Positions 1 to 9,019 of a stretch of 64,000 nt of DNA are shown here, piece by piece. Under the pieces are notes generated by a model. That model was given only the letters and a program-made list of their open reading frames with translations, was not told where the DNA came from and did no database searches. The position numbers and the translations under genes are program-made. The DNA comes from an uncultured Pelagibacteraceae bacterium (GTDB lineage: Bacteria; Pseudomonadota; Alphaproteobacteria; Pelagibacterales; Pelagibacteraceae), in NCBI GenBank assembly GCA_902601705.1, contig CACKNV010000003.1, positions 62,001 through 126,000 on the forward strand. The letters are read 5' to 3'. How positions within the stretch are numbered: the first letter of the stretch is position 1; the number at the start of each line of letters is the position of its first letter.

Positions 1-3
1 TTA

Positions 4-780
4 ATGAAAGGCAAAAAAGGCTTAATTATGGGAGTAGCTAACGAAAGATCAATTGCTTGGGGAATTTCTCAAAAACTTGCAGAAGCGGGCGCAGAGCTAG
101 CTTTTACTTATCTTGGTGATGCTTTGAAAAAAAGAGTAGTTCCCTTAGCAGAAAAATTGAATTCAAAAGTAACTTTTAGTTGTGACGTCGAAAAGAAAGA
201 AGAGATTGTTAAACTTTTTAAAGATATTAGAACAAAATGGGGTGAAATTGACTTTGTAGTTCATGCTGTAGCTTTCTCTGATAAATCAGAACTATCTGGA
301 GAATACTTAAACACTACGAGAGAGAATTTTCTTAGAAGTATGCTTATATCATGTTTCTCATTCACAGAAGTTTCAAAAGAAGCATCTAAAATAATGAAAG
401 ATGGTGGAAGTTTGTTAACTCTTACTTACGAGTCAACAAAAGCTATTCCAAATTACAATGTTATGGGAGTTTGTAAATCAGCATTAGAAGCTAGTGTGAA
501 ATATTTAGCAAGAGATCTTGGTAAAAAAAAAATCAGAGTAAATGCTATTAGCGCAGGTCCGATTAAGACCTTAGCTGCATCAGCTATAGGAGATGCAAAA
601 TTTTTATACAAATGGAATGAGGATCACTCATTCTTAAAAAGAAACGTAGACATCCATGATGTTGGTAATTCTGCTTTATATTTACTAAGTGACTTGGCTG
701 GAGGAGTCACCGGTGAAATTCACTATGTGGACGCAGGTTATAATAAAGTAGGTATGCCGGATCCAAAGAATATCATCTAA
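4..780 (+). CDS. fabI: Enoyl-[acyl-carrier-protein] reductase (NADH), FabI
   Basis: Catalyses the last reduction step of type II fatty-acid elongation, converting trans-2-enoyl-ACP to acyl-ACP in the cytoplasm. It is an atypical short-chain dehydrogenase. The FabI-type nucleotide loop GVANERSIAWG lies near residues 10-20. The active site AIPNYNVMGVCK gives Tyr151-x6-Lys158, with the extra FabI Tyr at 142. The length (258 aa) is normal for FabI. The ATG start is preceded by only three bases of window, so upstream context is unseen. The 3' end overlaps the convergent deacetylase-like gene by 8 bp. Family assignment is firm. Confidence 0.95.
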   Translation: MKGKKGLIMGVANERSIAWGISQKLAEAGAELAFTYLGDALKKRVVPLAEKLNSKVTFSCDVEKKEEIVKLFKDIRTKWGEIDFVVHAVAFSDKSELSGEYLNTTRENFLRSMLISCFSFTEVSKEASKIMKDGGSLLTLTYESTKAIPNYNVMGVCKSALEASVKYLARDLGKKKIRVNAISAGPIKTLAASAIGDAKFLYKWNEDHSFLKRNVDIHDVGNSALYLLSDLAGGVTGEIHYVDAGYNKVGMPDPKNII

Positions 781-1540
781 ATACTCTTAAAGTTTTTAAA
801 GTTTTTTCTACGCAGAAATTAGTAAGATTTTGAATTATGTTTGGATTAGTCAAACTAATTATATAATTTAAATTAACTATTTTTTTATAATTTGACTCAA
901 TAAAAGATTCAAAATTTTTAAAACGATTAAAATCCCACTCATTTATATGCATTTGAGTTGATTGGATGCCAAATGGTAAAAAAATTTCTTTATAAAATAG
1001 TTGAGGAATAAATAAAATTTCACGCTTATAATATGGAAATAAACCGTAACCATCTATAACAATTTTAATTTGGGACTCTTTAAGTGCTTTTAAAGTATTT
1101 TCATCGTAAATATGGTTGGGAGCAAAGAAGCTTCTAATTTTAATATTTTCCCCCTCAAATTTTTTCAAACCAATTTTAATTTTTTTAAGTTGTGTATCAA
1201 AATCTAAACCGTAAAACTCTGAGTTTCCTCCGTAATTAAAGAAATCTTTTTTTTTTTCAGACTTTTGAGTATAAAGATGGTGACAACCATGCATTGCTAT
1301 TTCCCAGCCTTTGTTTTTCCAGCTCCTCACTCTTTCCCAAAATTTATTATTCCTTGAATGTTTTAATAGTTCTGGATCTTGATTAATAGGAATCACACCG
1401 AGTAAAGGTTTAATTTCATATTTATCAAATAACGACTCACATTTATCCATTAATTGCCAATTCATATTTTCGCAAATATCATCCATTCTTATAAGTAAGC
1501 CTGTATATTTTGAGAATTTTTTTTTTAAAAGATTAGTCAT
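773..1540 (-). CDS. DUF2334/polysaccharide-deacetylase-like protein
   Basis: This is probably a NodB-fold carbohydrate deacetylase. LIRMDDICENM resembles the metal-binding Asp-Asp start of DUF2334 and deacetylase proteins, and WEIAMHGCHHLYT supplies the histidine motif. There is no signal peptide, so it is probably cytoplasmic. The ORF track starts at a TTG (1558); the ATG at 1540 is preferred, giving 255 aa. It lies just downstream of the acetyltransferase-like gene on the same strand and is probably co-transcribed, suggesting a pair that modifies a surface polysaccharide. That role is inferred; the substrate is unknown. Confidence 0.65.
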   Translation of the reverse strand: MTNLLKKKFSKYTGLLIRMDDICENMNWQLMDKCESLFDKYEIKPLLGVIPINQDPELLKHSRNNKFWERVRSWKNKGWEIAMHGCHHLYTQKSEKKKDFFNYGGNSEFYGLDFDTQLKKIKIGLKKFEGENIKIRSFFAPNHIYDENTLKALKESQIKIVIDGYGLFPYYKREILFIPQLFYKEIFLPFGIQSTQMHINEWDFNRFKNFESFIESNYKKIVNLNYIISLTNPNIIQNLTNFCVEKTLKTLRVFR

Positions 1541-1569
1541 TATGTAATTATAGAACAATTTTAAAAAAT

Positions 1570-2478
1570 TTAAAGAATTAGATCAGAATTAAGAATATCA
1601 AAATTTTCTATATATTGAATATTATTACAATATAAATTTCTAGTTTTTGAAAATCCTACATATTTTTTTTTAAAAAAAAAGATATCTTCTTTATTCAGGA
1701 AATATTTAGATATTAGAAATACTTTAAAAGTTCTGCTTATAATATTTAAGATAATTTTAGAATTTTTTTCAAATAATTTCATATTAGAAATATATAATAA
1801 TTTAAAGATATTTAAGCCTTTTTTCTTTGCCTTCGTTCCTATGATTAAAATACTTTCACCAAAATCATCTTTCAGAAGAAGTTTTAAATAAATGTCATCT
1901 AGATAATTTTTTAGTACATCCCTTTTTTTTTCATCTAAATTTGAGAGTATTTCATCAACATTTCTAAAAATGGAAAATTTATTTTTTTTCCAAAAAAATA
2001 AATTCGTATTTAATATGAAATATTCTTTTATAGAAAATTTATTAAATCCAAGTTTTAGTAAAAGTCCTTTTAATGATTCCACTGGTGTAAAGGCAGTTAA
2101 TGAAATACTTTTATTTAAAAAATCAGATATTAAATAATATGAATACAATCTAAATGATTTAATTACTATCCAACTATGAATATTACAGACAATTATCTTT
2201 TCATTCTTACCTGGTCTATTTGAAAAATAGGTTCCTACGAAACCAACTATTTTTTTACTTTCTTTATTAATCATTGCAATTCCAATTGGAAAATTTTTAT
2301 TGCCTGATAAATGAAGTAATTTTGTAATATGATGAAAAGGTTGTAAATTTTGTTCTTTTATGAACTTAACTACGTCCCTGAAAAAATTTTCTTTCAAATA
2401 AACTTTTTTGAGGTCAAAAATTTTTGATGCTCTCAGATTCAATTGATCTATTTTTTTTATATCTATTTTTTCTTTCAA
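1570..2478 (-). CDS. Hypothetical protein, possible GNAT-like acetyltransferase
   Basis: A 302-aa protein I do not recognise by name. The first half reads like a GNAT fold: IGIAMINKESKKIVGFVG is a beta hairpin of the kind that precedes the acetyl-CoA site. TAFTPVESLKGLLLKLGFNKF resembles the C-terminal 'x-x-GF' strand of N-acetyltransferases. The second half is Lys/Phe/Ile-rich with no clear motif. The only plausible start is TTG, since the next Met is far inside. It lies between pnp and the deacetylase-like gene, with an 11-nt gap to the ORF-track start of the latter. A role in sugar acylation is a guess from context. Confidence 0.5.
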   Translation of the reverse strand: MKEKIDIKKIDQLNLRASKIFDLKKVYLKENFFRDVVKFIKEQNLQPFHHITKLLHLSGNKNFPIGIAMINKESKKIVGFVGTYFSNRPGKNEKIIVCNIHSWIVIKSFRLYSYYLISDFLNKSISLTAFTPVESLKGLLLKLGFNKFSIKEYFILNTNLFFWKKNKFSIFRNVDEILSNLDEKKRDVLKNYLDDIYLKLLLKDDFGESILIIGTKAKKKGLNIFKLLYISNMKLFEKNSKIILNIISRTFKVFLISKYFLNKEDIFFFKKKYVGFSKTRNLYCNNIQYIENFDILNSDLIL

Positions 2479-2494
2479 TACCGAATACGCACAA

Positions 2495-4561
2495 TTATAC
2501 TTGCTTCATTGAAAGTTTAACTTTTCCTCTGTCAAAACCAACAACTTTTACGGAAACTTCATCGCCCTCTTTTACTACATCATTCACTTTTGCAACTCTT
2601 TTAGCAGCTAATTCTGAAATATGTACCAATCCATCTTGTTTTCCCAAAAAGTTAACAAAAGCACCAAATTCCATTATTTTTACAACTTTTCCTTTATAAA
2701 TTTTTCCCATTTCAGGCTTTGCTATTAAGTTTTTGATAAATTCGATTGCTCTATTTCTTGAAGCTTCATCTGGAGCAGCAACAGTTACCTCACCGGTATC
2801 TTTGACATCAACTTTAGCCCCAGATGTTTCTACTATTTCTCTTATTGTTGCTCCGCCCTTGCCAATTACCGTTGCAATATCTTTTTTATCAACTTTTATG
2901 GTCTCCATTTTTGGCGTATGTTTTGAAAATTCTTTTCTTGAGGTTTTAATTGCTTTATTCATCTCTTTAAGAATATATTCCCTTCCACTCTTAGCTTGAT
3001 TTAGAGCCTTTTCCATGATCTCAAAAGTAATACCTGTAATTTTAATATCCATTTGAAGAGAAGTAATTCCATCTTTCGTCCCTGCAACTTTAAAATCCAT
3101 ATCTCCCAAATGATCTTCGTCACCTAAAATATCTGATAGAACAGAGAAATCATCGCCTTCTTTAATCAACCCCATTGCTATTCCGGCAACAGGTTCTTTA
3201 ATAGGAACACCTGCATCCATCAATGAGAGTGAAGTTCCACAAACTGTAGCCATAGAAGAAGAACCATTCGACTCTGTTATTTCAGAAACTACTCTTAAAG
3301 TATAAGGAAAGTCCTCTTTTAAAGGTAATGAAGAGTTTATAGCTCTCCATGCTAATTTACCATGCCCGATCTCTCTTCTTCCAGTTCCGATCCTTCCACA
3401 TTCTCCTACTGAAAAAGGTGGAAAATTATAATGCAGCATAAAGTTTGATCTCTGCATACCATCAAGGCTTTCTAATCTTTGTTCATCGTCTGACATTCCA
3501 AGAGTCGTCACTACTAGTGCTTGTGTTTCTCCTCTTGTGAAAAGAGCTGATCCGTGTGTTCTAGGAAGCACACCTACTTCACATTTGATTTGTCTTACAT
3601 CAGCTAAACCTCTTCCATCTATTCTTTTTTTATCTTTTAAAATCGCTGTCCTAACAATATCTTTTTCAAGAGATTTTAACTGTGCCATTGATTGATTTTC
3701 AGTGACATTTTCGTCTTCCGCAAATATCTCTTTACATTGAGTCTCTATTTCAGAGATAGCTGTAGATCTTTTTTTCTTATCTATTTCTTTAAAAGCACTT
3801 CTTAAACCTTTTTCAAATTTATCAGATATTTTCTTTTTAACTTCAGAATGATCAATCTCTTCTACTTCCCACTTAGGTTTTCCAGCTTTTTTAGCTAATT
3901 TTTCAATCGCTTCGATTACAGGTATAAACTTCTCATGACCAAATTTTACTGCATCTAACATTATTTTTTCAGACAATCCTGATGTTTCGGACTCAACCAT
4001 TAAAACTGCATCTTTAGTTCCAGCAACAACTAGATCTAGCTTTGACTCTTTTAATTCCTCTATTGATGGATTTAATAAATATTTCCCATCTTTATATCCA
4101 ACTCTACTTGCAGCAATAGGTCCTTGAAATGGTAACCCTGATATTGCTAATGCTGCTGAAGATGCAATTATTGATAATATATCAGGTTGGTTTTCTCCAT
4201 CGTACGATAATACTGTGGGTAATATTTGTACTTCATTTAAGAAACTTGAGGGGAATAAAGGCCTAATAGGTCTGTCTATCAATCTTGAAATTAAAGTTTC
4301 AGCTTCTGTAGGTCTAGCCTCTCTTTTAAAATATCCTCCTGGAATTTTACCAGCTGCGTAATATTTCTCTTGGTAATTAACTGATAATGGAAAATAATCT
4401 TGTCCATCGTTTAATTTTTTTGCTCCCACAGCAGTTGCTATTACAACTGTTTCACCTAATGTAGCTATTATAGCTCCATCCGCTTGTCGGGCAACTTTGC
4501 CTGTCTCTAGAGTTAATTTTTTACCATTAACTTCTAATTCTTCTTTATGTATTTTAAACAT
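2495..4561 (-). CDS. pnp: Polyribonucleotide nucleotidyltransferase (PNPase)
   Basis: A 3'-to-5' phosphorolytic exoribonuclease of the RNA degradosome. Two RNase PH domains are visible: the first begins near [25 protein letters not shown], the second contains [17 protein letters not shown] and [14 protein letters not shown] domain ([12 protein letters not shown], about residues 555-605) and a C-terminal S1 domain ([15 protein letters not shown]) follow. Its 688 aa is close to the usual 700. It starts inside the rpsO stop (TAATG, 1-nt overlap), so it is translationally coupled to S15, as is standard for this operon. Confidence 0.97.
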   Translation of the reverse strand: MFKIHKEELEVNGKKLTLETGKVARQADGAIIATLGETVVIATAVGAKKLNDGQDYFPLSVNYQEKYYAAGKIPGGYFKREARPTEAETLISRLIDRPIRPLFPSSFLNEVQILPTVLSYDGENQPDILSIIASSAALAISGLPFQGPIAASRVGYKDGKYLLNPSIEELKESKLDLVVAGTKDAVLMVESETSGLSEKIMLDAVKFGHEKFIPVIEAIEKLAKKAGKPKWEVEEIDHSEVKKKISDKFEKGLRSAFKEIDKKKRSTAISEIETQCKEIFAEDENVTENQSMAQLKSLEKDIVRTAILKDKKRIDGRGLADVRQIKCEVGVLPRTHGSALFTRGETQALVVTTLGMSDDEQRLESLDGMQRSNFMLHYNFPPFSVGECGRIGTGRREIGHGKLAWRAINSSLPLKEDFPYTLRVVSEITESNGSSSMATVCGTSLSLMDAGVPIKEPVAGIAMGLIKEGDDFSVLSDILGDEDHLGDMDFKVAGTKDGITSLQMDIKITGITFEIMEKALNQAKSGREYILKEMNKAIKTSRKEFSKHTPKMETIKVDKKDIATVIGKGGATIREIVETSGAKVDVKDTGEVTVAAPDEASRNRAIEFIKNLIAKPEMGKIYKGKVVKIMEFGAFVNFLGKQDGLVHISELAAKRVAKVNDVVKEGDEVSVKVVGFDRGKVKLSMKQV

Positions 4562-4818
4562 TATTTCCTTAAATTTAATTGTTTGATAACCTTTTGATAG
4601 GACTCAACATTTTTCTTTTTAAGGTAAGTAAGTAGTTTTTTTCTTTTATTTACTGATTTAGTTAAGCCTAAAGTTGAATGTTTGTCCTTTTTAAATTTTT
4701 TAAAATGCTCCGATAATTTTATTATTTTATCAGTAAGTAAACCTATTTGGACCTCTGTTGAGCCAACATCTTTACCATGTAAACCAAGAGATTTAATTGT
4801 ATCTTTTTTTTTTATCAT
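4561..4818 (-). CDS. rpsO: 30S ribosomal protein S15
   Basis: S15 is a primary 16S rRNA binder of the small-subunit platform. At 85 aa it is close to the usual 89. [22 protein letters not shown] and the basic tail [22 protein letters not shown] are diagnostic. Its start lies 26 nt inside the 3' end of rbfA and its stop overlaps the pnp start. The usual neighbour truB, normally between rbfA and rpsO, is absent, so the two genes have closed up on each other. It is probably expressed from the nusA operon. Confidence 0.95.
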   Translation of the reverse strand: MIKKKDTIKSLGLHGKDVGSTEVQIGLLTDKIIKLSEHFKKFKKDKHSTLGLTKSVNKRKKLLTYLKKKNVESYQKVIKQLNLRK

Positions 4819-5191
4819 TCTCTTTATTTTTTTTTATTATCTTTTCAATCTTTTCAGCATATTCAAATGAGTTATCTTCTACAAAATTGAGTTTAGGAAG
4901 AAACTTAATATCAAGCCTTTTAGATAAAGCTCTTCTAACAAGATGTGAGTTCTCCGTCAAGATCCTAACTGTTTCCTTGGTATCAACACCTCCAAGGGGA
5001 ATTATATAAACCCTTGCTGTTTTTAAATCTGGAGTCATTCTTACTTCAGTCACAGTAACTAACTTCGAGTTAATAGAGGGTATTTTCGCCTCATTTCTAA
5101 TAAATAATTCTCCAAGATTTTGTTTTACTAACTCACCAACTCTCAGTTGTCTTTGGCTATATGCTCTTTGTGATGTTTGATTGCTAGACAT
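4793..5191 (-). CDS. rbfA: Ribosome-binding factor A
   Basis: A KH-type 30S maturation factor that helps process the 16S 5' end. QLRVGELVKQNLGELFIRNEAKI is the typical start. MTPDLKTARVYIIPLG and LVRRALSKRLDIKFLPKLNFVEDNS are the conserved RbfA segments. Its length (132 aa) is normal, with a Lys-rich tail. It starts one base after the infB stop and its last 26 nt overlap rpsO. This is consistent with one transcript for nusA-infB-rbfA-rpsO-pnp. Confidence 0.95.
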   Translation of the reverse strand: MSSNQTSQRAYSQRQLRVGELVKQNLGELFIRNEAKIPSINSKLVTVTEVRMTPDLKTARVYIIPLGGVDTKETVRILTENSHLVRRALSKRLDIKFLPKLNFVEDNSFEYAEKIEKIIKKNKENDKKKRYN

Positions 5192-7372
5192 TTAAATTGA
5201 TCTTTGAATTTTTTCTGCGAGATAAGATTCTATTACGTCTTTTTCTTTAAAATCTATAAAATCCTTAATACTTATACCACATTCTAACCCTGTCCCCACT
5301 TCTTTGACTTGATTTTTTTCTCTAAAGATAGATAAAATTTCTCCACTGTAAACAACTACTCCATCTCTTATAATCCTTGCTTTAGATTTGCTTTTTATTT
5401 CACCACTAATTACTTTTGAGCCAGCAATTTTTCCTGCATTTGATACTTTAAATATCTTTTGAATTTCAGCAGACCCGAGAACTGTCTCTTTGATATCCGG
5501 TTCCAGAAGTCCAGATAATGACTTTTCAACGTAATCTAGTGCTTCATAAATTATATTAAAATATTTAATATCAACTTTTTGCTCTTCAGCTAATTTTTTA
5601 GCCTCTCTGTTAGGTTTTACATTAAAACCCAATAAAATTGCATTGGATGCCTTAGCTAAAGATACATCTGTTTCATTGATCATTCCAATATCTGATAAAA
5701 TAATTTTTGCCTCGACTTCTTTGTGTTCAATCTTATTAATTGCCATTTTTAATGCTTCACTTGAGCCTTGTACATCAGATTTAATAATTATATTTAGCTC
5801 ATCTTTATCTTTAACATCTTCAAATAAAGTTGTTTTATCTTTTGCTAAAACTTTGTTTTGAGCTGTATTATTCCTTTTAAATTCGGATAATTTTTTAGCT
5901 TCATCCTCATCATCTGTCACTAAAAATTCAGCTCCTGCATTAGCTGAATTGTTCATACCGAGAATTTCAACCGGCATAGAAGGCAAGGCTTCGTTTACCA
6001 TTTTTCCCTCGTAGTCAATCATGGCTCTTATTTTTCCCCAGGTGTCGCCACATATAAAATAATCCCCTCTTTTTAATTTTCCATTGCTAATTAAAATTGT
6101 AGATACAGGTCCTTTGCCCTTATCGATTTTTGACTCAATAACCACACCTCTAGCTTTATCACTAAAAGACGCTTTTAAATCCAAAATCTCCGATTGTAAA
6201 AGTATAGACTCCTTGAGTTTGTCTAGATTCATTTTTTTTAATGCTGAAACTTCAACAAATAAAGTATCGCCGCTTAAATCCTCTGCTATCAGTTCATATT
6301 GCATCATTTCATTTTTAATTTTACTTATATTCTTTTCAGGCAAATCACATTTATTAATTGCTACAATTATTGGCACCTTTGCCGCTTTTGCGTGTTTTAT
6401 AGCTTCGACTGTTTGAGGTTTAATTCCATCGTCTGCTGCCACTACTAAAACAACAATATCTGTTATTTTAGAGCCTCTAGCTCTCATTTCAGTGAATGCT
6501 GCGTGACCTGGTGTATCAATAAAAGTAATTAATTTGTTATCCTCTGTTTTAACCTGGTACGCTCCAATATGTTGTGTGATTCCTCCATGTTCACCTGACA
6601 CTACATTTGTCTCTCTCAGAGAGTCTAATAATGAAGTTTTTCCATGGTCAACGTGTCCCATAATGGTAACTACTGGTGGCCTGCTTTTAATAATACCGCC
6701 AAAAGTCTCCTTGGATTTGCTTTTTTCTATCGATAACTTTTCCTCTAAAATAGGCTTATGACCAAACTCTTTTACAATATATTCAGCAGTATCTTTGTCT
6801 ATATTATGATTAATCGTTGCTACAACTTTCATGTTGAATAAAAACTTTATAATATCACTCGATTTTTCTGCCATTCTATTTGAAAGCTCTTGAATAGTAA
6901 TTTGTTCTGGTATTTTTACCTCTTTAATTACTTTTTTAAATTCTTTCTTTTCTTCACCCTCTGGTTTTTTCTTTTCTTTTAATCTTGCACGTTTCACTGA
7001 GGCTAAACTTCTTTGCTTAATCTCAATTTCTTCAACGTTTAAAGCCCTAGCAACAGTCAATTTAAAATCACGCTTGTCAACTGGGCCCTTTAATTTTAAT
7101 TTACTTTTTCCAGTAGGCTTATTATCTTTTTTAATAAAATCTTTAGTGGCTTTCTCCTCTGCAAACTTTCTTGCAAAGTTTTTTTTCTTTGGCTCATTAT
7201 TAAAGTTTATATTTGTCAAAGGTGATGTCTTATTTTGTGATTTATTAGATCTAAAGGACTTTTTTTTTTCTACAGAAAAAGATTTCTTGCCAGATGTGGA
7301 AATGGAGCTTGTATCAATTTTCTTTTTTAAGTTAGATGAAATAGTAAGTGTTTTTTTTTTATCTTTATCCAT
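5192..7372 (-). CDS. infB: Translation initiation factor IF-2
   Basis: A GTPase that recruits fMet-tRNA to the 30S subunit and promotes subunit joining. It has a Lys-rich, low-complexity N-terminal region to about residue 150, then an IF2_N segment (ITIQELSNRMAEKSSDIIKFL). The G domain shows GHVDHGKT at about 239-246, DTPGHAAF and NKCD. C-terminal beta-barrel domains follow. Its 726 aa is short compared with 890 in E. coli, the difference being mostly in the N-terminal region. It lies 4 bases downstream of nusA and directly upstream of rbfA. Confidence 0.97.
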   Translation of the reverse strand: MDKDKKKTLTISSNLKKKIDTSSISTSGKKSFSVEKKKSFRSNKSQNKTSPLTNINFNNEPKKKNFARKFAEEKATKDFIKKDNKPTGKSKLKLKGPVDKRDFKLTVARALNVEEIEIKQRSLASVKRARLKEKKKPEGEEKKEFKKVIKEVKIPEQITIQELSNRMAEKSSDIIKFLFNMKVVATINHNIDKDTAEYIVKEFGHKPILEEKLSIEKSKSKETFGGIIKSRPPVVTIMGHVDHGKTSLLDSLRETNVVSGEHGGITQHIGAYQVKTEDNKLITFIDTPGHAAFTEMRARGSKITDIVVLVVAADDGIKPQTVEAIKHAKAAKVPIIVAINKCDLPEKNISKIKNEMMQYELIAEDLSGDTLFVEVSALKKMNLDKLKESILLQSEILDLKASFSDKARGVVIESKIDKGKGPVSTILISNGKLKRGDYFICGDTWGKIRAMIDYEGKMVNEALPSMPVEILGMNNSANAGAEFLVTDDEDEAKKLSEFKRNNTAQNKVLAKDKTTLFEDVKDKDELNIIIKSDVQGSSEALKMAINKIEHKEVEAKIILSDIGMINETDVSLAKASNAILLGFNVKPNREAKKLAEEQKVDIKYFNIIYEALDYVEKSLSGLLEPDIKETVLGSAEIQKIFKVSNAGKIAGSKVISGEIKSKSKARIIRDGVVVYSGEILSIFREKNQVKEVGTGLECGISIKDFIDFKEKDVIESYLAEKIQRSI

Positions 7373-7376
7373 AACA

Positions 7377-8927
7377 TTACTTGTACGCTATCTCTCTAGC
7401 TGACATAATTAAGTCATCAGCTTCTTTTCTTGAGAGAGAAAATTCTTCAAGATAACCTTCAATTCTAATTTTTTTTCCTTTAATCTCATCGTATCCGCCA
7501 ATTAGTTCATCTGAGGAAAGATCAGCAAAATCACTTAGTTTTTTAATATTTTTTTGTCCTAAAATTACCAACATCCCTTGAGTCATGCCTTTAAGATTTA
7601 TTAACTTTTCTTCAACACCCAAATCTTTTAATTTAAGTGCAACTGCCTCTTTTTCCTTTATAAGAGTTTCTTTAGACCTATTAATTAATTCTTTTGCTGT
7701 TTCATCATCAATAGCATCAATTTTGGAAATATCCTCTGGATTAGACTGAGCTATTTCATCTATTGATATAAATCCCTCTGATACCAAAAGTTGGCCCAAC
7801 GTCTCATCTACTTCTAAATTTTTAATTAAAGTCTCTGTTCTTTCTTTAAACTCAGCTTGTCTTCTTTCTGAGTCTTCCTTGTCTGTAAGAATATCAATTT
7901 CATAGTTTGTAAGCTTTGAGGCTAATCTTACATTTTGACCTCTTCTACCAATTGCTTTGCTTAAATTTTCCTCTGTTAAAATTATGTCAATTCTTTTGTT
8001 GTCTTGATCTATTAGAACTCTTTGTATTTCTGCAGGAGATAGGGACTCTGAAATTAAGGTTGGAAGATCCTCTGTCCACTTTATGATATCAATTTTTTCG
8101 CCATGTAGCTCGTTTACAATAGTTTGAACTCTACTTCCTCTCATACCAACACAAGCACCCACTGGATCAATTGATGAATCTTGCGAATGTACACAAATTT
8201 TAGCTCTACTTCCCGGGTCTCTAGCAACAGATTTAATTTCAATAGTTCCCTCGTAAATTTCAGGAACCTCTTGAAAAAACAACCTTGCAAGAAATTGTGG
8301 ATGTGCTCTAGACAAAAATATTTGATGGCCCTTCAATTCTTTTCTGACTTCATAACAATAAGCCTTTACCCTATCTCCTGTTTTTAATATTTCTCTCGGG
8401 ATAAGTTCATCTTTTTTTATTACTCCTTCAGCTTTTCCTAAATCAATTATAACGTTTCCGTACTCTAGTCTTTTTATAATACCGCTGAGTATTTGACCTT
8501 GTTTATCTATAAAATCAGCATACTGTCTATTTTTTTCTGCCTCCCTTACTCTAGTGCTTATTACTTGCTTGGCGCTTTGTGCAGCAATACGTCCAAAATC
8601 TATTTGTGGCAACTCTTCAAAAATTTTTTCACCAACTTTCAAATCTTTATTTTTAGGATTATTTTTTTTTGCATCTTCAAGTGTAATTTCTCTAGCTGAA
8701 TCTTCAACTTTTTCAACAACATCTAATACTTTTTGTATTTTAATATCTCCACTTTCTCTATCAATAACAACCTCAATGTTGTTATCATTACCGAATTTAG
8801 TGAGTGCTGCTTTTTGAATAGCACTTTCCATCGAACCAATTACAAGTTCTTTATCGATAGATTTTTCATTAGCGACAGCTTCTACTATTCTTAAAAGTTC
8901 TAATTTGTCTAAACCTCTATTTAACAT
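7377..8927 (-). CDS. nusA: Transcription termination/antitermination protein NusA
   Basis: An RNA-polymerase-associated factor that modulates pausing, intrinsic termination and antitermination. Visible parts are the N-terminal polymerase-binding domain, an S1 domain (GQILSGIIKRLEYGNVIIDLG), KH domains (CVGMRGSRVQTIVNEL and AIGRRGQNVRLASKL) and acidic helix-hairpin-helix repeats at the C-terminus. The ORF track starts at 8963, but that would put the first codons inside a terminator-like palindrome. The ATG at 8927 (MLNRGLDKLELL), preceded by TAGGAA, is the likely start, giving 516 aa. rimP, its normal upstream partner, is absent here. Confidence 0.95.
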   Translation of the reverse strand: MLNRGLDKLELLRIVEAVANEKSIDKELVIGSMESAIQKAALTKFGNDNNIEVVIDRESGDIKIQKVLDVVEKVEDSAREITLEDAKKNNPKNKDLKVGEKIFEELPQIDFGRIAAQSAKQVISTRVREAEKNRQYADFIDKQGQILSGIIKRLEYGNVIIDLGKAEGVIKKDELIPREILKTGDRVKAYCYEVRKELKGHQIFLSRAHPQFLARLFFQEVPEIYEGTIEIKSVARDPGSRAKICVHSQDSSIDPVGACVGMRGSRVQTIVNELHGEKIDIIKWTEDLPTLISESLSPAEIQRVLIDQDNKRIDIILTEENLSKAIGRRGQNVRLASKLTNYEIDILTDKEDSERRQAEFKERTETLIKNLEVDETLGQLLVSEGFISIDEIAQSNPEDISKIDAIDDETAKELINRSKETLIKEKEAVALKLKDLGVEEKLINLKGMTQGMLVILGQKNIKKLSDFADLSSDELIGGYDEIKGKKIRIEGYLEEFSLSRKEADDLIMSAREIAYK

Positions 8928-8940
8928 TTTGTTATTCCTA

Positions 8941-8966
8941 AAAAAAAATGGGCTTAAGCCCATTTT
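8941..8966 (-). terminator. Intrinsic terminator or attenuator between metK and nusA
   Basis: A perfect 22-base palindrome with core TGGGCTTAAGCCCA spans 8945-8966. On the minus strand it is followed by an unbroken run of eight T. This is the strongest intrinsic-terminator signature in the window. It can end the lnt-metK transcript. The U-run finishes only 13 nt before the nusA ATG, so it may instead act as an attenuator inside the nusA leader. Confidence 0.85.
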
Positions 8967-8988
8967 GAAAAGTTTAATTATTTATTAA

Positions 8989-9017
8989 TTTTTAGAAGAA
9001 AATTATGGTTTTTTCAA
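8989..9017 (-). promoter_or_regulatory. nusA: Possible promoter for the nusA operon
   Basis: On the minus strand just after the metK stop there is TTGAAA (9017-9012), a 17-base spacer, and TAAAAA (8994-8989). This is a 5/6 and 4/6 match to a sigma-70 promoter. Transcription would begin near 8982 and run through the 22-base palindrome into nusA. In DNA this AT-rich such matches are common, so the call is weak. Confidence 0.3.
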
Positions 9018-9019
9018 GA

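Noticed and set aside
8928-8963. NusA start at 8963
   Set aside because: It would begin inside the terminator palindrome, and the normal NusA N-terminus begins at 8927.
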